Virus record (IMG/VR): IMGVR_UViG_3300020446_000053 | Span: 1 to 29,905 of that record | DNA from: a virus | DNA length: 29,905 nt | Strand: one strand, 5' to 3' | Part shown: piece after piece, positions 1 through 9,171 of the stretch | How positions within the stretch are numbered: position 1 is the stretch's first letter | How the letters are laid out: every line of letters begins with the position of its first letter | Notes under the pieces: model-generated | Told to the model about the DNA's origin: nothing | Seen by the model: the letters and a program-made list of their open reading frames with translations, nothing else | Databases searched by the model: none | Translations under genes and position numbers: made by a program

Positions 1-2417
1 GTTGCAAGTGTATCTGTATTATCAAAAGCAGAACCTAATATTGCGCTTTTTACTCTTGCTATACCCTCTTGGCTTATAACGCCGTTCGCGTCTACAAACG
101 TACCTTGCTCTGTAGGTGATAATATTTTTTTTGCGTATTCTTGAACAAACTGTCTGTTTTGCGCTGCATCAATATCAAAGTCACCTCGATACAACTCTAT
201 TATCTTACTTTCAGTTAATCGTTTTGCATCCCGACTAGCACGTTCAGTTACGGACATTTGTGCTTGCGCTTCAGTGTTTGATAAATCCGCAAACTCTTGA
301 AGATTGGCAACAGTTAGGTTGTCTGTAAGCATCCGCACAAACACTGGCTGCGAAAACCCCGTAGTGTTAATACCAGCAGCTGTAAGAGCCTTTTCGTACT
401 TCGCCAAGCTTTCTGGCTGATTGGCATAGACTTCTTGCAGTGTAAGCACTCGCCCGTTGCCAGACATAATCGTTCCATCACGCGCAATGATAGGCGCACC
501 AGAACCAGACGTAGGATCATCGAGCAATCTCTCTGGGTTAAACATTGTACCAGCACGCTGCTTGCTTAGTACTTCGCTTTCTTTGCGTGATCGATCACGC
601 GGTTGCAAATTCCCTGTTGCTTGTTTCAAATCTGCAAGTTCGACTATTTTCCCTTTAACGTTGTAGTTCTTCTGTCCATCTGGCGTTTGAACACTTCTAA
701 CACCTTGGTCTGTATCTATACCAATTTCAGCAGCCTCTTGAGGATTAGGCAGTTCTGGCGCTGTATCAGTTTGCGTTTGATCCGTTGTGGCTTGTACTTG
801 TGGAGCAGCGTCCGATCCTGGCGGTTCTGGTTGTTCTGGCGCTTGCGTTTGTACGTCAACAGGCTGGGCTTGTTGCGGTATAGTCGGCTGCGTTTCTGTT
901 GTAGTTGGTTGCAATTGGCTTTGCAGCGCATTGCGTAGTACCGTTCTTTCTTGTTCTGTTAATGCAGACAACTCCGGTGCATCTTTATTGTCCAGTGTAT
1001 CTATTAACTTTTGCACAAGTTCTGGCGATTGAACTTGTGCATTAACCGCCGGAGGTGTTTGCTCGATGTTCGGTTGAGAAGCCGCAGACGGCACAACAGG
1101 CTGTTCTGGTTGTTGAAGCTGTAGATCCGTCTGCGTAGTTGCCGTCGTGCTTGGGAGTGTGTCATCGACGGGAGGAGCAACTGGTTGTTCTATTTCGGTT
1201 TGTACTTGATCTGGTTGTCTATTTCTTCTTGGTCTTGCTATAACACCTTCGGCAAGTGTAGAGCCGCCGCCAGCTAGTGCTTCTGTAACAGTTTCTTTAA
1301 AGCTAAAAGGATCACCTACAGCTGTAGTTGCCAACGCTTCACCAGCACCTTCTGAAACAGATTGTGCAGCTGTTTGTCGTGCAAGGCTGTTCTTGATAAT
1401 GTTTTGTGCAACTAAACCTTGGCCAGCTAAATCTGCCGCAGCTATAACTAAACCTCTTGTTAAACCGCGCTCGTTTGCTTCATCCATAAGTTGAGGATTA
1501 TTGAATAATTGTGAAGCAGCTTGGGGCTTAGACAAATCAATGTTATTTTCTTTTAAGAACGAATCTATTTCTGCTGCATACTCTCGACTAAATCCGCCAA
1601 GAGACATTACAGCTGCACCAGCTGTAGGGTTTCCAGTTACAAGACTTGTGGCAACACCAGCTGCTATTTGCGGTACATTTTCTGCAAGCGTTTCACCCAT
1701 AAAAGCCATAAAGCCAATTGGATCATCGGTAACGGTCGATAGCCAACCTTTAAATGTATCAGGCGCTTCGGCTAGTAATTCTCCATATGCAGCTGCCGTT
1801 GGAGATTGTGCAAACCCTTCAGCTAGTTCGAACAGTTCCCCCGCTTTTTTTGTATTAGCGGTAAGCCTTTGGATATATGGCGCTGGGTTCTGCATAGCGT
1901 CTTGGCGTGTTTGTAAACGTTTATCGACCACTTGCTGATAATTTACATTTGCTTGCGGAGAAACCCCATACTGATTCATCATCTGGTTTACTTGCACGGG
2001 ATCGCTTACTGTTGCAGCCCTAGAAGTAAAAGCTTGTGATGGTACACCAGATCTTAATATCTCATTATATCTAATTGCATCTTCTGTTTTTTGTGCATCG
2101 GAAAGCGCCCTAGCATCAGCTGTTGCCAGCATAGTAGGCAAAGCTGCATACGTTGTAACAGCACCTCTTTTTACTGCTCGACCAAAACCAGTGCCAGCTG
2201 GATCGTTTGGTTCAACCAGCGGAGAGCTAGACACAACGGGAGGATTCGGACTAACCACACTCTCAGGAGGTGAAAGCGTTTCCGCTGATTGATCGGTAAC
2301 AAATGGATTTGCAAATGGATCGTTTTTAGCAGCGTCTTGTTTTACAAACGGGTTTGCAAACGGATCTTCTTCCTCATTTTCTGGCTGTAGAAACGGGTTT
2401 GCAAATGGATCGTCCAT
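1..2417 (-). CDS. Large internal virion (gp16-like) protein with DdrB/ParB-like domain, 3' end cut by window edge
   Basis: Open for 805 codons from an ATG at 2417 to the window edge, so the C-terminus is missing. The start is fused to the upstream stop (TAATG). The N-terminus carries three exact DPFANPF motifs at residues 3-9, 18-24 and 33-39. An alanine-rich, mostly helical part with short hydrophobic stretches follows (about 60-390), then a Gln/Pro/Thr-rich linker (about 395-570). Residues about 575-770 resemble the DdrB-like ParB superfamily domain found in giant phage proteins, with GAPIIARDG followed by SGNGR at 652-656, PVFVRM, and MSVTERASRDA. Being last in a T7-like run of internal virion genes, it is most likely the large protein ejected with the DNA. 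The ParB-like fold could bind nucleotide or DNA; that role is inferred. Enzymatic domains may lie beyond the window. Confidence 0.8.
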   Translation of the reverse strand, partial: MDDPFANPFLQPENEEEDPFANPFVKQDAAKNDPFANPFVTDQSAETLSPPESVVSPNPPVVSSSPLVEPNDPAGTGFGRAVKRGAVTTYAALPTMLATADARALSDAQKTEDAIRYNEILRSGVPSQAFTSRAATVSDPVQVNQMMNQYGVSPQANVNYQQVVDKRLQTRQDAMQNPAPYIQRLTANTKKAGELFELAEGFAQSPTAAAYGELLAEAPDTFKGWLSTVTDDPIGFMAFMGETLAENVPQIAAGVATSLVTGNPTAGAAVMSLGGFSREYAAEIDSFLKENNIDLSKPQAASQLFNNPQLMDEANERGLTRGLVIAAADLAGQGLVAQNIIKNSLARQTAAQSVSEGAGEALATTAVGDPFSFKETVTEALAGGGSTLAEGVIARPRRNRQPDQVQTEIEQPVAPPVDDTLPSTTATTQTDLQLQQPEQPVVPSAASQPNIEQTPPAVNAQVQSPELVQKLIDTLDNKDAPELSALTEQERTVLRNALQSQLQPTTTETQPTIPQQAQPVDVQTQAPEQPEPPGSDAAPQVQATTDQTQTDTAPELPNPQEAAEIGIDTDQGVRSVQTPDGQKNYNVKGKIVELADLKQATGNLQPRDRSRKESEVLSKQRAGTMFNPERLLDDPTSGSGAPIIARDGTIMSGNGRVLTLQEVYANQPESLAKYEKALTAAGINTTGFSQPVFVRMLTDNLTVANLQEFADLSNTEAQAQMSVTERASRDAKRLTESKIIELYRGDFDIDAAQNRQFVQEYAKKILSPTEQGTFVDANGVISQEGIARVKSAILGSAFDNTDTLA

Positions 2418-3544
2418 TATTGCGCTCGTACAAAACGTATAATTTTATTTGCTTGGTCTAAACTAAAACCATAAGTTTTTGTTATTATGTTTGGATCGAG
2501 ATTAGCGTTAGGCTGCATTAAAAAATTAATTATGTATGCTGGCACATCGAAATTAAAGCCTTCTGTTATTGTTACTGCCGTTTGTCCCCTATAAGTCTCC
2601 GACAGCTGATTTCTCATTAATCTTAAAACATCTTCTACATCTCGATTTTCCGCAGCAGTAGTAAAATTAGATTGTATTCTTCTCATAACTGCGCTCGGCA
2701 CATCTGCAAACAAGCCACTTTCAACTGCACCTTTTATTTCCGCATCAATTAACTCTAAGCGACCTTTGGCATCTTTGGGATCAGGTGATGCTTTTTGTGA
2801 GTGGGCAAATGTTTCCTTAGTGCCGTCTGCTTTTGATACTACGGCTTCTTCACCAGGTTCTAGTTTAACCTCAACAGTCTCGGGCGCTGTGTAAGTTTCT
2901 ACCCTTCCTTGTGCGTTTGTAGTTCTAATTGTTTGACCAGCATTTAATATAATTCTGTTCTCAGACGCAGTTTTTGCTCTGTTTAATTGTTGCTCAGATT
3001 CTAATTTTGCTGTCTCTGCGTCTAATTTGTTTACTTTCCCCTGTCGCGTCTGATTTTCGGTTTCAATTTGAGCATCATAAAATCCGCCTCGCGATGTATC
3101 TGCGCCAGCTGCCGCCCTTCTTTGTTCAGCCAGTGCGTTTTCTGAATTAACTTGCGGTTGCCTTAATGCGTTTTCTGTTATTCTTCGCGACTGAGTTAGC
3201 ATAGAATCTGCTAGTCGTGACTTAGCTAAATTTTCTTCACTTTCTATTTGTGATGGACGCAAAGCATTTATTGTTTCTGTTTGCGCGTTTAGTTTTCCGG
3301 TATTAGCTAATGTTTCTTGCGCTTTAGCTATTTCAACTTGCTTTCTAGGATCTCTTAACTCATTTTCTGTTAATGTCTGCGCTTCTAACAATACCCTTCT
3401 GGCTTCTTCAGTACCCATTTGCGCTTGAGTTAAGTTTGTTCGAGCAACTTGATAATCCGTTTCCGGATCACCAATTAAAGCTCTAGTTAAATTACTAAAA
3501 CCTTGTGCTAAAAATGGATCCATTTGGTACGGGTTCTGTGCCAT
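2417..3544 (-). CDS. Internal virion protein, gp15-like position, coiled coil
   Basis: A 375-residue protein with no recognised enzymatic motif. Residues about 30-200 are a long charged coiled coil rich in Ala, Glu, Gln and Asn, with repeated phrases such as ENELR, INALR, ENALR and ENQTR, so the rod seems built from a degenerate repeat. A short beta-rich part follows (around 205-245), then a helical C-terminus ending in KIIRFVRAQ. It lies between a gp14-like gene and the giant gp16-like gene, with its stop fused to the start of the latter, so a structural role in the internal core or ejectosome is likely. A weak purine-rich site (AAGAGG) precedes the start. The assignment rests on position and composition, not on sequence identity to T7 gp15. 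Confidence 0.7.
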   Translation of the reverse strand: MAQNPYQMDPFLAQGFSNLTRALIGDPETDYQVARTNLTQAQMGTEEARRVLLEAQTLTENELRDPRKQVEIAKAQETLANTGKLNAQTETINALRPSQIESEENLAKSRLADSMLTQSRRITENALRQPQVNSENALAEQRRAAAGADTSRGGFYDAQIETENQTRQGKVNKLDAETAKLESEQQLNRAKTASENRIILNAGQTIRTTNAQGRVETYTAPETVEVKLEPGEEAVVSKADGTKETFAHSQKASPDPKDAKGRLELIDAEIKGAVESGLFADVPSAVMRRIQSNFTTAAENRDVEDVLRLMRNQLSETYRGQTAVTITEGFNFDVPAYIINFLMQPNANLDPNIITKTYGFSLDQANKIIRFVRAQ

Positions 3545-3558
3545 TGCTTTGCCTCTTA

Positions 3559-4155
3559 TTAATCTGGTTCGTACAAACTGTAACCAACACCTACTTTGCC
3601 AGCGCCTTGCAGTATTTGGGCTAATGGAGAGTTCGCCATGCTTTGTGCCGCCCTCATGCCAGTGTCTAATACGTTTGCGTTACCTCGAACAAAGTTGCCC
3701 GTAAGCATCCCAGACGCAGCTGCATCTGCAATTTTTGGTTGAATTGTTTGGCTTAAATATCTGTTTGTAGCATCTAATTTTGCTAAATTTTGTGCGTCTG
3801 CTTGTGATTTCATCATAGACGCTAATGAAGCTGCTTCTCTTTGATCCATAAATACTTTAGGTGCTGATCGCGCACTTTCGCCACTAGGAGCACGTCGGTT
3901 AGTAATTGCAGCTTTTAATATTTCAGACAACTGATTGCCAGCTGCTTCGATACCAGGAGTTGTTGCGGATGCAGTGGCAACATTTAACGCTTCTTGAATT
4001 GCCGCCGCTTGTTGATCTTCTAACGCCCTATTACGAGTTTTGTTGTCACGCATTAATAAAGCTTGTTGCTGTTGCGCTCTATTAGCTGCTCTGTTTTGTG
4101 CTGCAATACCAGCACCTTGAGCAACTGCACTTAATATTAATGTTGGTTCACACAT
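3559..4155 (-). CDS. Internal virion protein, T7 gp14-like
   Basis: A 198-residue Ala/Gln-rich protein. It begins Met-Cys followed by a hydrophobic alanine-rich segment (about residues 5-22) and a Gln-rich helix containing QNRAANRAQQQQALLMRDN, which is how T7-like gp14 internal virion proteins begin (MCW..., small hydrophobic segment, then QNAQA-type helix). The rest is helical with low-complexity Ala/Ser stretches. In T7, gp14 forms a channel in the outer membrane at DNA ejection; the same job is inferred here. Its ATG shares bases with the stop of the upstream gene (TAATG at 4155), pointing to coupled translation. The family call is moderately safe from the N-terminus and the gene order. 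Confidence 0.7.
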   Translation of the reverse strand: MCEPTLILSAVAQGAGIAAQNRAANRAQQQQALLMRDNKTRNRALEDQQAAAIQEALNVATASATTPGIEAAGNQLSEILKAAITNRRAPSGESARSAPKVFMDQREAASLASMMKSQADAQNLAKLDATNRYLSQTIQPKIADAAASGMLTGNFVRGNANVLDTGMRAAQSMANSPLAQILQGAGKVGVGYSLYEPD

Positions 4156-5975
4156 TAGTTTACTACTTTCACACTGCCGCCAGAAACGGGGTCAAAAATT
4201 CCAGCTATGGTTGACGGCGCAGTATTAGCGCCTCTTTGATTAACGGATTGCGTAACTCGTCTTGGAGATCCTGACGCAACAGCTGTTGGATCAACATTAT
4301 AAGATGGGTCGTAGGCTCGTTTTACAAAATCTGTAAAGAAATCAACAACCTCTTGCTCTTTAGGTTCTTTAAATGGTCTTGACTGCCCAACAACGTCAAA
4401 AGCATTAATAGCTGCGGTTTGAGCATTAATCGTTGGTATATCTTCGCTGTCATATGCAAGACCTTGCAATGCACTTGTGAGGTCATTGCGTCCACTTTCT
4501 ACAAAGTTTCGGTTAGCATCCATGTATTGATTAACAATGCTATCAATACGTCCTTCTTCGCCGGATTGTGCGCCAGCAAGAATACCAAGTTTATCATCAA
4601 CCCCTTGCTGAGTAAGCATACCAGCTGCTTTGAAAGTATCGTAAATTCCTCGAGTAGCATCATCATAGGCTGTGGTAAAAGCCTCTGACAAACCTCCGTC
4701 ACGATAGCTTTGCCCAAGCCTGTTATAGTAATCGTCTGTACTAAAAGAAAATTCGTTACCTAATAAACCTAGCTGTCTCGCTAATGCAGCATCACGTAAC
4801 GCTAATGCAGCAAGCAATTCTTCATTTACTTCCTCGGGAGGTGGTTCTGTACCAGGAGGCGGAGTTTCTTTGCTCCCAACAGGCACACACATTCCGTTTA
4901 CGCGTTTAAAACCTGGTGGGCATGGCGTTTCTGGTGGAGTAGGCGGTGGTGCTATTGGTGGTATTGGCGGTGGGTTTGTGGCTGGTGGGAATGTGCTTCC
5001 GCCAGGAGGTAATGTGCCTCCTACTACTGGTGGAAGTGCATTTGGATCAGGGTTAGGATTAGGTAACGCATTTATAAATGGAAACCTATTTACCCCTTGT
5101 GGATTGTTTTTACTAGCCGCATTTGGATCAAATGGATTGCCGCCATTGTAGGGTATATAGCGCGATCCGTCTGCGTTGTAGGAAAAGGTAAACGGAACAT
5201 CGTCACCAGCAAGAGAACCATCAATAGTATATTGACCATCTTTATATACTAATATGGGTGGGTTTCCAACTTGGTAAGGAGGTAACGGTGTGTTTTTACC
5301 CCCTACGCTTAAAAAGCCTGCGTCGATTAAAGATTTCGCCATATCTGCCGCTGCGGCTTGGTCTGCCTCACTCATGTTTGACGGTTGCGAATTAAATAAT
5401 CCCTGCCCAGGCGCAACCCCCGTTGCCGTGTATTGATATGGCTGGCCTTCGCTTATAGTATCTGTTTGCATTAAAACGCCATTAACATAACTTTGATTGT
5501 CAAAAGGCGTAAACAAATTTGCGAGAGTTTGTGCAAAACTGTTGCCTTGCGGCTCGGGAACAGTAGCAAAATTACCCCCAGCAGCAGCATCAAAGTTTTG
5601 CGATCTTTGTAAAGCCTCTCGTACCTCAGCTTGCGCTTGCTCTTGAATTGCTGCACGTTGCGCTGCTTCGTCTGCTCTCAGCTGCGCCTGATACCGTTCT
5701 TCTGCTTCTCTCTGTGCTTCTGCAAGACGCTTTTTACGGTTCTCTCTTGCTCGGCTACCAGCGCCACGCGCTTTGCTGGCTGGGCTAACATTTGCACCAG
5801 TTCCACTTTGACGATCAGGCGGATATGCTGGAATACCAGCAAAGCTAGGCATTTCTGCGCCGCCAGCACGTTTTAGCATCTGCCGTTCAGCTTCGTTTAT
5901 ATATGCCAGCATATGCGGTTCGCCAGCAATCATTGCTTGTTTGGGCGCAGAGTTTTGTACGGGTTTTATTTTCAT
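4155..5975 (-). CDS. Proline-rich virion structural protein with a two-cysteine loop
   Basis: A 606-residue protein. Residues about 65-125 form a very basic then acidic coiled coil (RARENRKKRLAEAQREAEE). Residues 140-300 look globular. Residues 305-385 are a proline-rich linker broken by a small two-cysteine motif, CPPGFKRVNGMCVP (Cys352 and Cys363). Residues 385-606 are helical and charged. Similar CPPG...G.C insertions occur in structural proteins of marine phages that I know of. It sits among internal virion genes and overlaps its upstream neighbour by ATGA, so it is most likely a virion or ejection protein. No catalytic motif was seen. The exact role is unknown. Confidence 0.7.
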   Translation of the reverse strand: MKIKPVQNSAPKQAMIAGEPHMLAYINEAERQMLKRAGGAEMPSFAGIPAYPPDRQSGTGANVSPASKARGAGSRARENRKKRLAEAQREAEERYQAQLRADEAAQRAAIQEQAQAEVREALQRSQNFDAAAGGNFATVPEPQGNSFAQTLANLFTPFDNQSYVNGVLMQTDTISEGQPYQYTATGVAPGQGLFNSQPSNMSEADQAAAADMAKSLIDAGFLSVGGKNTPLPPYQVGNPPILVYKDGQYTIDGSLAGDDVPFTFSYNADGSRYIPYNGGNPFDPNAASKNNPQGVNRFPFINALPNPNPDPNALPPVVGGTLPPGGSTFPPATNPPPIPPIAPPPTPPETPCPPGFKRVNGMCVPVGSKETPPPGTEPPPEEVNEELLAALALRDAALARQLGLLGNEFSFSTDDYYNRLGQSYRDGGLSEAFTTAYDDATRGIYDTFKAAGMLTQQGVDDKLGILAGAQSGEEGRIDSIVNQYMDANRNFVESGRNDLTSALQGLAYDSEDIPTINAQTAAINAFDVVGQSRPFKEPKEQEVVDFFTDFVKRAYDPSYNVDPTAVASGSPRRVTQSVNQRGANTAPSTIAGIFDPVSGGSVKVVN

Positions 5976-6592
5976 ATTAGTATCCTCGAGCGATCAGTAG
6001 GTGCAAATAATTGCGCCATTTCGTATCTGTTTTTATTTCGCGCCTCGAGTTGCGCTTGCGTGGCTAAACCTTCAGTGACGTTTGCAAAAATGTTTCCTAT
6101 TGGGCTGTATTCAGGCACTTGGGTATTAGCCATTATCTGATTTTGTGCTTGCGCTGCGATAAGTGTGGGATCAGCTAAACTAGCATTTTGACTTAACAAA
6201 TTACCTTTAATATTTGCCAGATTAGTTCGTGTAGTATCAGCAAGCGATTGACCCTTTCTTGCAGCTTCCACTTCTGCAAGTTGAAATTTTTTAAGAAGAT
6301 CATTTTCTCGATCGATGCGCTCACTGCCAACTAATTGACCGCTTCTAGCAAGAGCAATCCTTAAGTCTTTCATTGCTTGTTTGTATTGATCATCAATTTG
6401 TGGCTGTGCGTATTCCATATAATCGGCGGCTCGATCATTATAAAACTTGTCGTCAAATCCAGCAAAAGCTTTTTCAATGTTTTCTTTACCTTCAGTTATT
6501 CTAGCTTGACGTGCCGCTTCTTCCGCAAGTTGACGCTCGTATTCTGCTTTTAAAAAATCGTCGCCTCCGCCTCCGCTACCAAACAAACACAT
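5972..6592 (-). CDS. Virion-associated helical protein, unknown function
   Basis: A 206-residue, highly charged and mostly helical protein. It starts MCLFGSGGGG, a Cys2 plus glycine stretch that could be a flexible or modified N-terminus, although no true signal peptide or lipobox is present. Two coiled-coil-like regions (about 13-50 and 65-125) surround a Tyr-rich part. The start directly follows the stop of the gp13-like gene and its own stop overlaps the next ATG (ATGA). It lies between gp13-like and gp14-like genes, so an internal core or portal-proximal structural role is inferred. No enzymatic motif is visible. Confidence 0.65.
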   Translation of the reverse strand: MCLFGSGGGGDDFLKAEYERQLAEEAARQARITEGKENIEKAFAGFDDKFYNDRAADYMEYAQPQIDDQYKQAMKDLRIALARSGQLVGSERIDRENDLLKKFQLAEVEAARKGQSLADTTRTNLANIKGNLLSQNASLADPTLIAAQAQNQIMANTQVPEYSPIGNIFANVTEGLATQAQLEARNKNRYEMAQLFAPTDRSRILI

Positions 6593-7108
6593 CTAAATCA
6601 CCATACCCTTTCCGCGCCACCGAACGTTTGTGTCGGATAATCGAACGTAGCTAAAAACTTTAAAATCTTCCCCGTTTTTGCCGAACTTTTTAAGAGTACA
6701 TTCCTCTTTAAGACCTAAAAATTTTAACCACTTATGCACTTCGTCATAACCCTCTATACTGTACGCTTCAACTCTATGCGCTCTTGCTCTATCTAATGCT
6801 GGTATTATACCGCGAATAATTGCTTTTGTCAGGAAAACTCCGATACTTTTGAACTTGTCAGTCGCAAACATCCCAAGTGTCCACACACCAGGTCGGACGG
6901 GAATGTAACTTATAATAGCTATAGGATTGTTGGGCTCTTTTTCTACACAATAAACTGTTTGAAAATTAGCTAAACTATCTGCAATATCAGCTGCTAATTT
7001 TTTTTTATCTTTTGAAAATCGCAATGCGTCAATTTCTTCATAATCTCTTTGCCGCATATTCGAAGCAACATGAAATACATCTTGCGGCTCGGCCTCTCTT
7101 AATATCAT
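6593..7108 (-). CDS. T7 gp13-like (DUF2833, GNAT-fold) protein
   Basis: A 171-residue protein. I place the start at 7108, where ATG overlaps the upstream stop (ATGA); a longer reading frame from 7174 would run 70 bases into the tail nozzle gene and is less likely. The N-terminus, MILREAEPQDVFHVASNMRQRDYEEIDAL, has the shape of the phage T7 Gp13/DUF2833 family, an acyl-CoA N-acyltransferase-like fold. A middle strand (AIISYIPVRPGVWTLGMFATDKF) and the helix after it match a GNAT core, but the canonical acetyl-CoA loop (R/Q-x-x-G-x-G/A) is not obvious, so catalysis is doubtful. It sits just after the nozzle gene, as gp13 does in T7-like phages. In T7, gp13 is needed for assembly of the internal core. 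Confidence 0.75.
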   Translation of the reverse strand: MILREAEPQDVFHVASNMRQRDYEEIDALRFSKDKKKLAADIADSLANFQTVYCVEKEPNNPIAIISYIPVRPGVWTLGMFATDKFKSIGVFLTKAIIRGIIPALDRARAHRVEAYSIEGYDEVHKWLKFLGLKEECTLKKFGKNGEDFKVFSYVRLSDTNVRWRGKGMVI

Positions 7109-9171
7109 CCGCTTTCTCCCGACGTATAATGTATTGCAATATTTCCAAGCTTTGCTCGACCAGGTTGCGCACAAGTTAATCTTGGCGCTATATGTGTTGA
7201 GTATCCATTTATAGCTGCCCTACCTAATCCGAATGTTGTTTTGTTGACTGTTGCAACTTCTTCTAATGCAGTAATATCTTGCGGATCTGTTGCTATAGAA
7301 ACTGTCCAAACATTTTCACAAGTAACATCGATACTGTTGTAATCTTTAAACGTCGCTGGACTGCCGCTATCTAAAAACGGCATTTGCACAACAACTTCTG
7401 AACTGTCAAAAATATTGCCGTTTTCACCGCCAAGTGAAAATAATTTATTGCCACTTCTGCAAAGCGTTTGTCTGCCGTCGTATGCCCATCGATCTACAAC
7501 AAACCCTGGATCATATACCGACCATGCTGATACTTTTGATGAAGGAAAATAGCTAAAGACAAACATTGTTGAGCCAATTGCTAATATGTATCGACCATCA
7601 CGTTGCTCGAGCGTTGCCTTTGCTTTTTCAGCCAAGGCTCGATTATCTTGTATTGCTGCTACAATTAATTCATCTATGGGATTGCCTATGTCACCTACAA
7701 AAGCTGCGTTTGATGAGTCTCGAGAGCGCAAACTACGCAACCCAGACAAAGATAAATAAAAGACATCATTTTCACCAAATTCTACTACGCTGTCTGGGGC
7801 TATTGTGCCAGTGTTTTGCAAAACTTGGATTTGCTGGTTAAGGGCTGGATCAGGGTCTACAAACCAAATTTGTATCGCTTCTTGTGCTAAAACTGCCAAG
7901 TTATCGAAATAAGTAGCAATTGCCTTTAAATCTTCTGATCCTCTAGAATGATTTGCAAGATTAATAAACCCTGCACTTAGCGTTGTATCATTCCATTCAG
8001 TAGGGTCGTCAATTGCAGAAAAATGCAGCAAGCTATCAGATAGTGCGTACATTTTTGTTTTTACTGGCATAGCAAATTTGCCAGGTGTAAAAGCATTTAT
8101 TGTTGCGGCATCTGCACCACCATCTAAAAAATTTTGAGTTGTGGGATCAAATGCAGTAGTAACATTACCAGTCGTCGTGACGGCAACAGTTTTGTTGTTA
8201 TGTGCCGACGTGCTTTCTTTTGCAATTATATTTACAAAAGCATTAATCGCTGTAGCTTCATATTCTGGTGCAGAGGCAAAACTATTTATTTCAGCTGCAA
8301 CCTTAATTGCTGTTGCACTATGAGAAGTTTCGTATTTTACTTGTGAACCAATTATATTTATTCCGTCAACAGTAATTGCTGTTATGGCGTTATCAACACC
8401 ACCAGACATATGTTGAATGTTACCAACTGTAAAAGCGCCTGTTACCTCAAGTGTAATCTGAAAGTTATTGAAAGATATGCCAACATCGGGCGCTGTTATT
8501 GTTACAACGTCATTTGTTGCACTAGCTGTAAAGTTACTTGATCCTGTTGTGATCGCAGCTGCAATATTAGATGCAGTTAAAGAATTAGATCCATTATGGT
8601 TTACTGAATTGCCTATTAGATCTACGTTATTTATTCGCAAAAAACGTAATTCATCACCTGGATTTGAAGTACCGCCTGTTATTTGTATTGAAGCAGTAGC
8701 CGCTGTTCCGCCAACACTTCCAGCTGTAATCTGAAACGTTGCTCTTGCTCGACCATCAAACCAATCAGTTATTCTAGTTCCGTCGTAGTAGTGAAATATC
8801 CTTCCATCTGCAAATTGCGCGGCGACATAAAGCTTGCCATTGTAAAACTCAACACAATGAACGTTTGTCAAAGCTTCACCACTTGGATGCTGCAATTGTA
8901 CATAACTTAAATTTGTTGGGGTGTTAGAGGGAAACGTAACAGCCGAGGGCGCAGCTGATCCAAACGTATAAATTTGTCCGGCAGCTGCGGCCAATCCTAT
9001 AGTGTTAGACGGTAAATCGACTATTTCTACAAAAGCGGGTCTTTTTTCTATCTCACCGCCGCGAGTAATATGTGCATTTTTTAGCTCAATCAGCGTACCA
9101 GGTGGGGCAGTGACGTTCATACGTCTGCGGTCTAACCCACCTCTGAAATCTTCAACCAGAACGTAAGGCAT
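7105..9171 (-). CDS. Tail nozzle / tail tubular protein B-like (T7 gp12-like)
   Basis: A 688-residue protein beginning MPYVLVEDFRGGLDRRRM, then PPGTLIELKNAHITRGGEIEKRPAF, the usual opening of podovirus tail nozzle or stabilisation proteins (F.GGLD...aP.g.l..l.Na.vt..G.i.kRpg). Later pieces fit the beta-propeller platform of these proteins: YNGKLYVAAQF with IFHYYDGTRITDWFDG, PVKTKMYALSDSLLHFSAIDDPTEWNDT, and a long part with FYLSLSGLRSLRSRDSS. Inserted at about residues 165-354 are two tandem repeats of a roughly 95-residue beta-rich domain, each ending in a GG-(V/A)-D motif. It is coupled to the upstream adaptor gene by TAATG. The protein should form the distal tail tube below the adaptor ring. 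Confidence 0.8.
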   Translation of the reverse strand: MPYVLVEDFRGGLDRRRMNVTAPPGTLIELKNAHITRGGEIEKRPAFVEIVDLPSNTIGLAAAAGQIYTFGSAAPSAVTFPSNTPTNLSYVQLQHPSGEALTNVHCVEFYNGKLYVAAQFADGRIFHYYDGTRITDWFDGRARATFQITAGSVGGTAATASIQITGGTSNPGDELRFLRINNVDLIGNSVNHNGSNSLTASNIAAAITTGSSNFTASATNDVVTITAPDVGISFNNFQITLEVTGAFTVGNIQHMSGGVDNAITAITVDGINIIGSQVKYETSHSATAIKVAAEINSFASAPEYEATAINAFVNIIAKESTSAHNNKTVAVTTTGNVTTAFDPTTQNFLDGGADAATINAFTPGKFAMPVKTKMYALSDSLLHFSAIDDPTEWNDTTLSAGFINLANHSRGSEDLKAIATYFDNLAVLAQEAIQIWFVDPDPALNQQIQVLQNTGTIAPDSVVEFGENDVFYLSLSGLRSLRSRDSSNAAFVGDIGNPIDELIVAAIQDNRALAEKAKATLEQRDGRYILAIGSTMFVFSYFPSSKVSAWSVYDPGFVVDRWAYDGRQTLCRSGNKLFSLGGENGNIFDSSEVVVQMPFLDSGSPATFKDYNSIDVTCENVWTVSIATDPQDITALEEVATVNKTTFGLGRAAINGYSTHIAPRLTCAQPGRAKLGNIAIHYTSGESG

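Noticed and set aside
4870-5151. Rightward Gly-rich frame of 93 codons
   Set aside because: It is the antisense shadow of the proline-rich linker of the 606-residue protein.
7105-7174. Upstream start at 7174 for the gp13-like gene
   Set aside because: It would run 70 bases into the nozzle gene; the ATGA-fused start at 7108 gives the expected family N-terminus.
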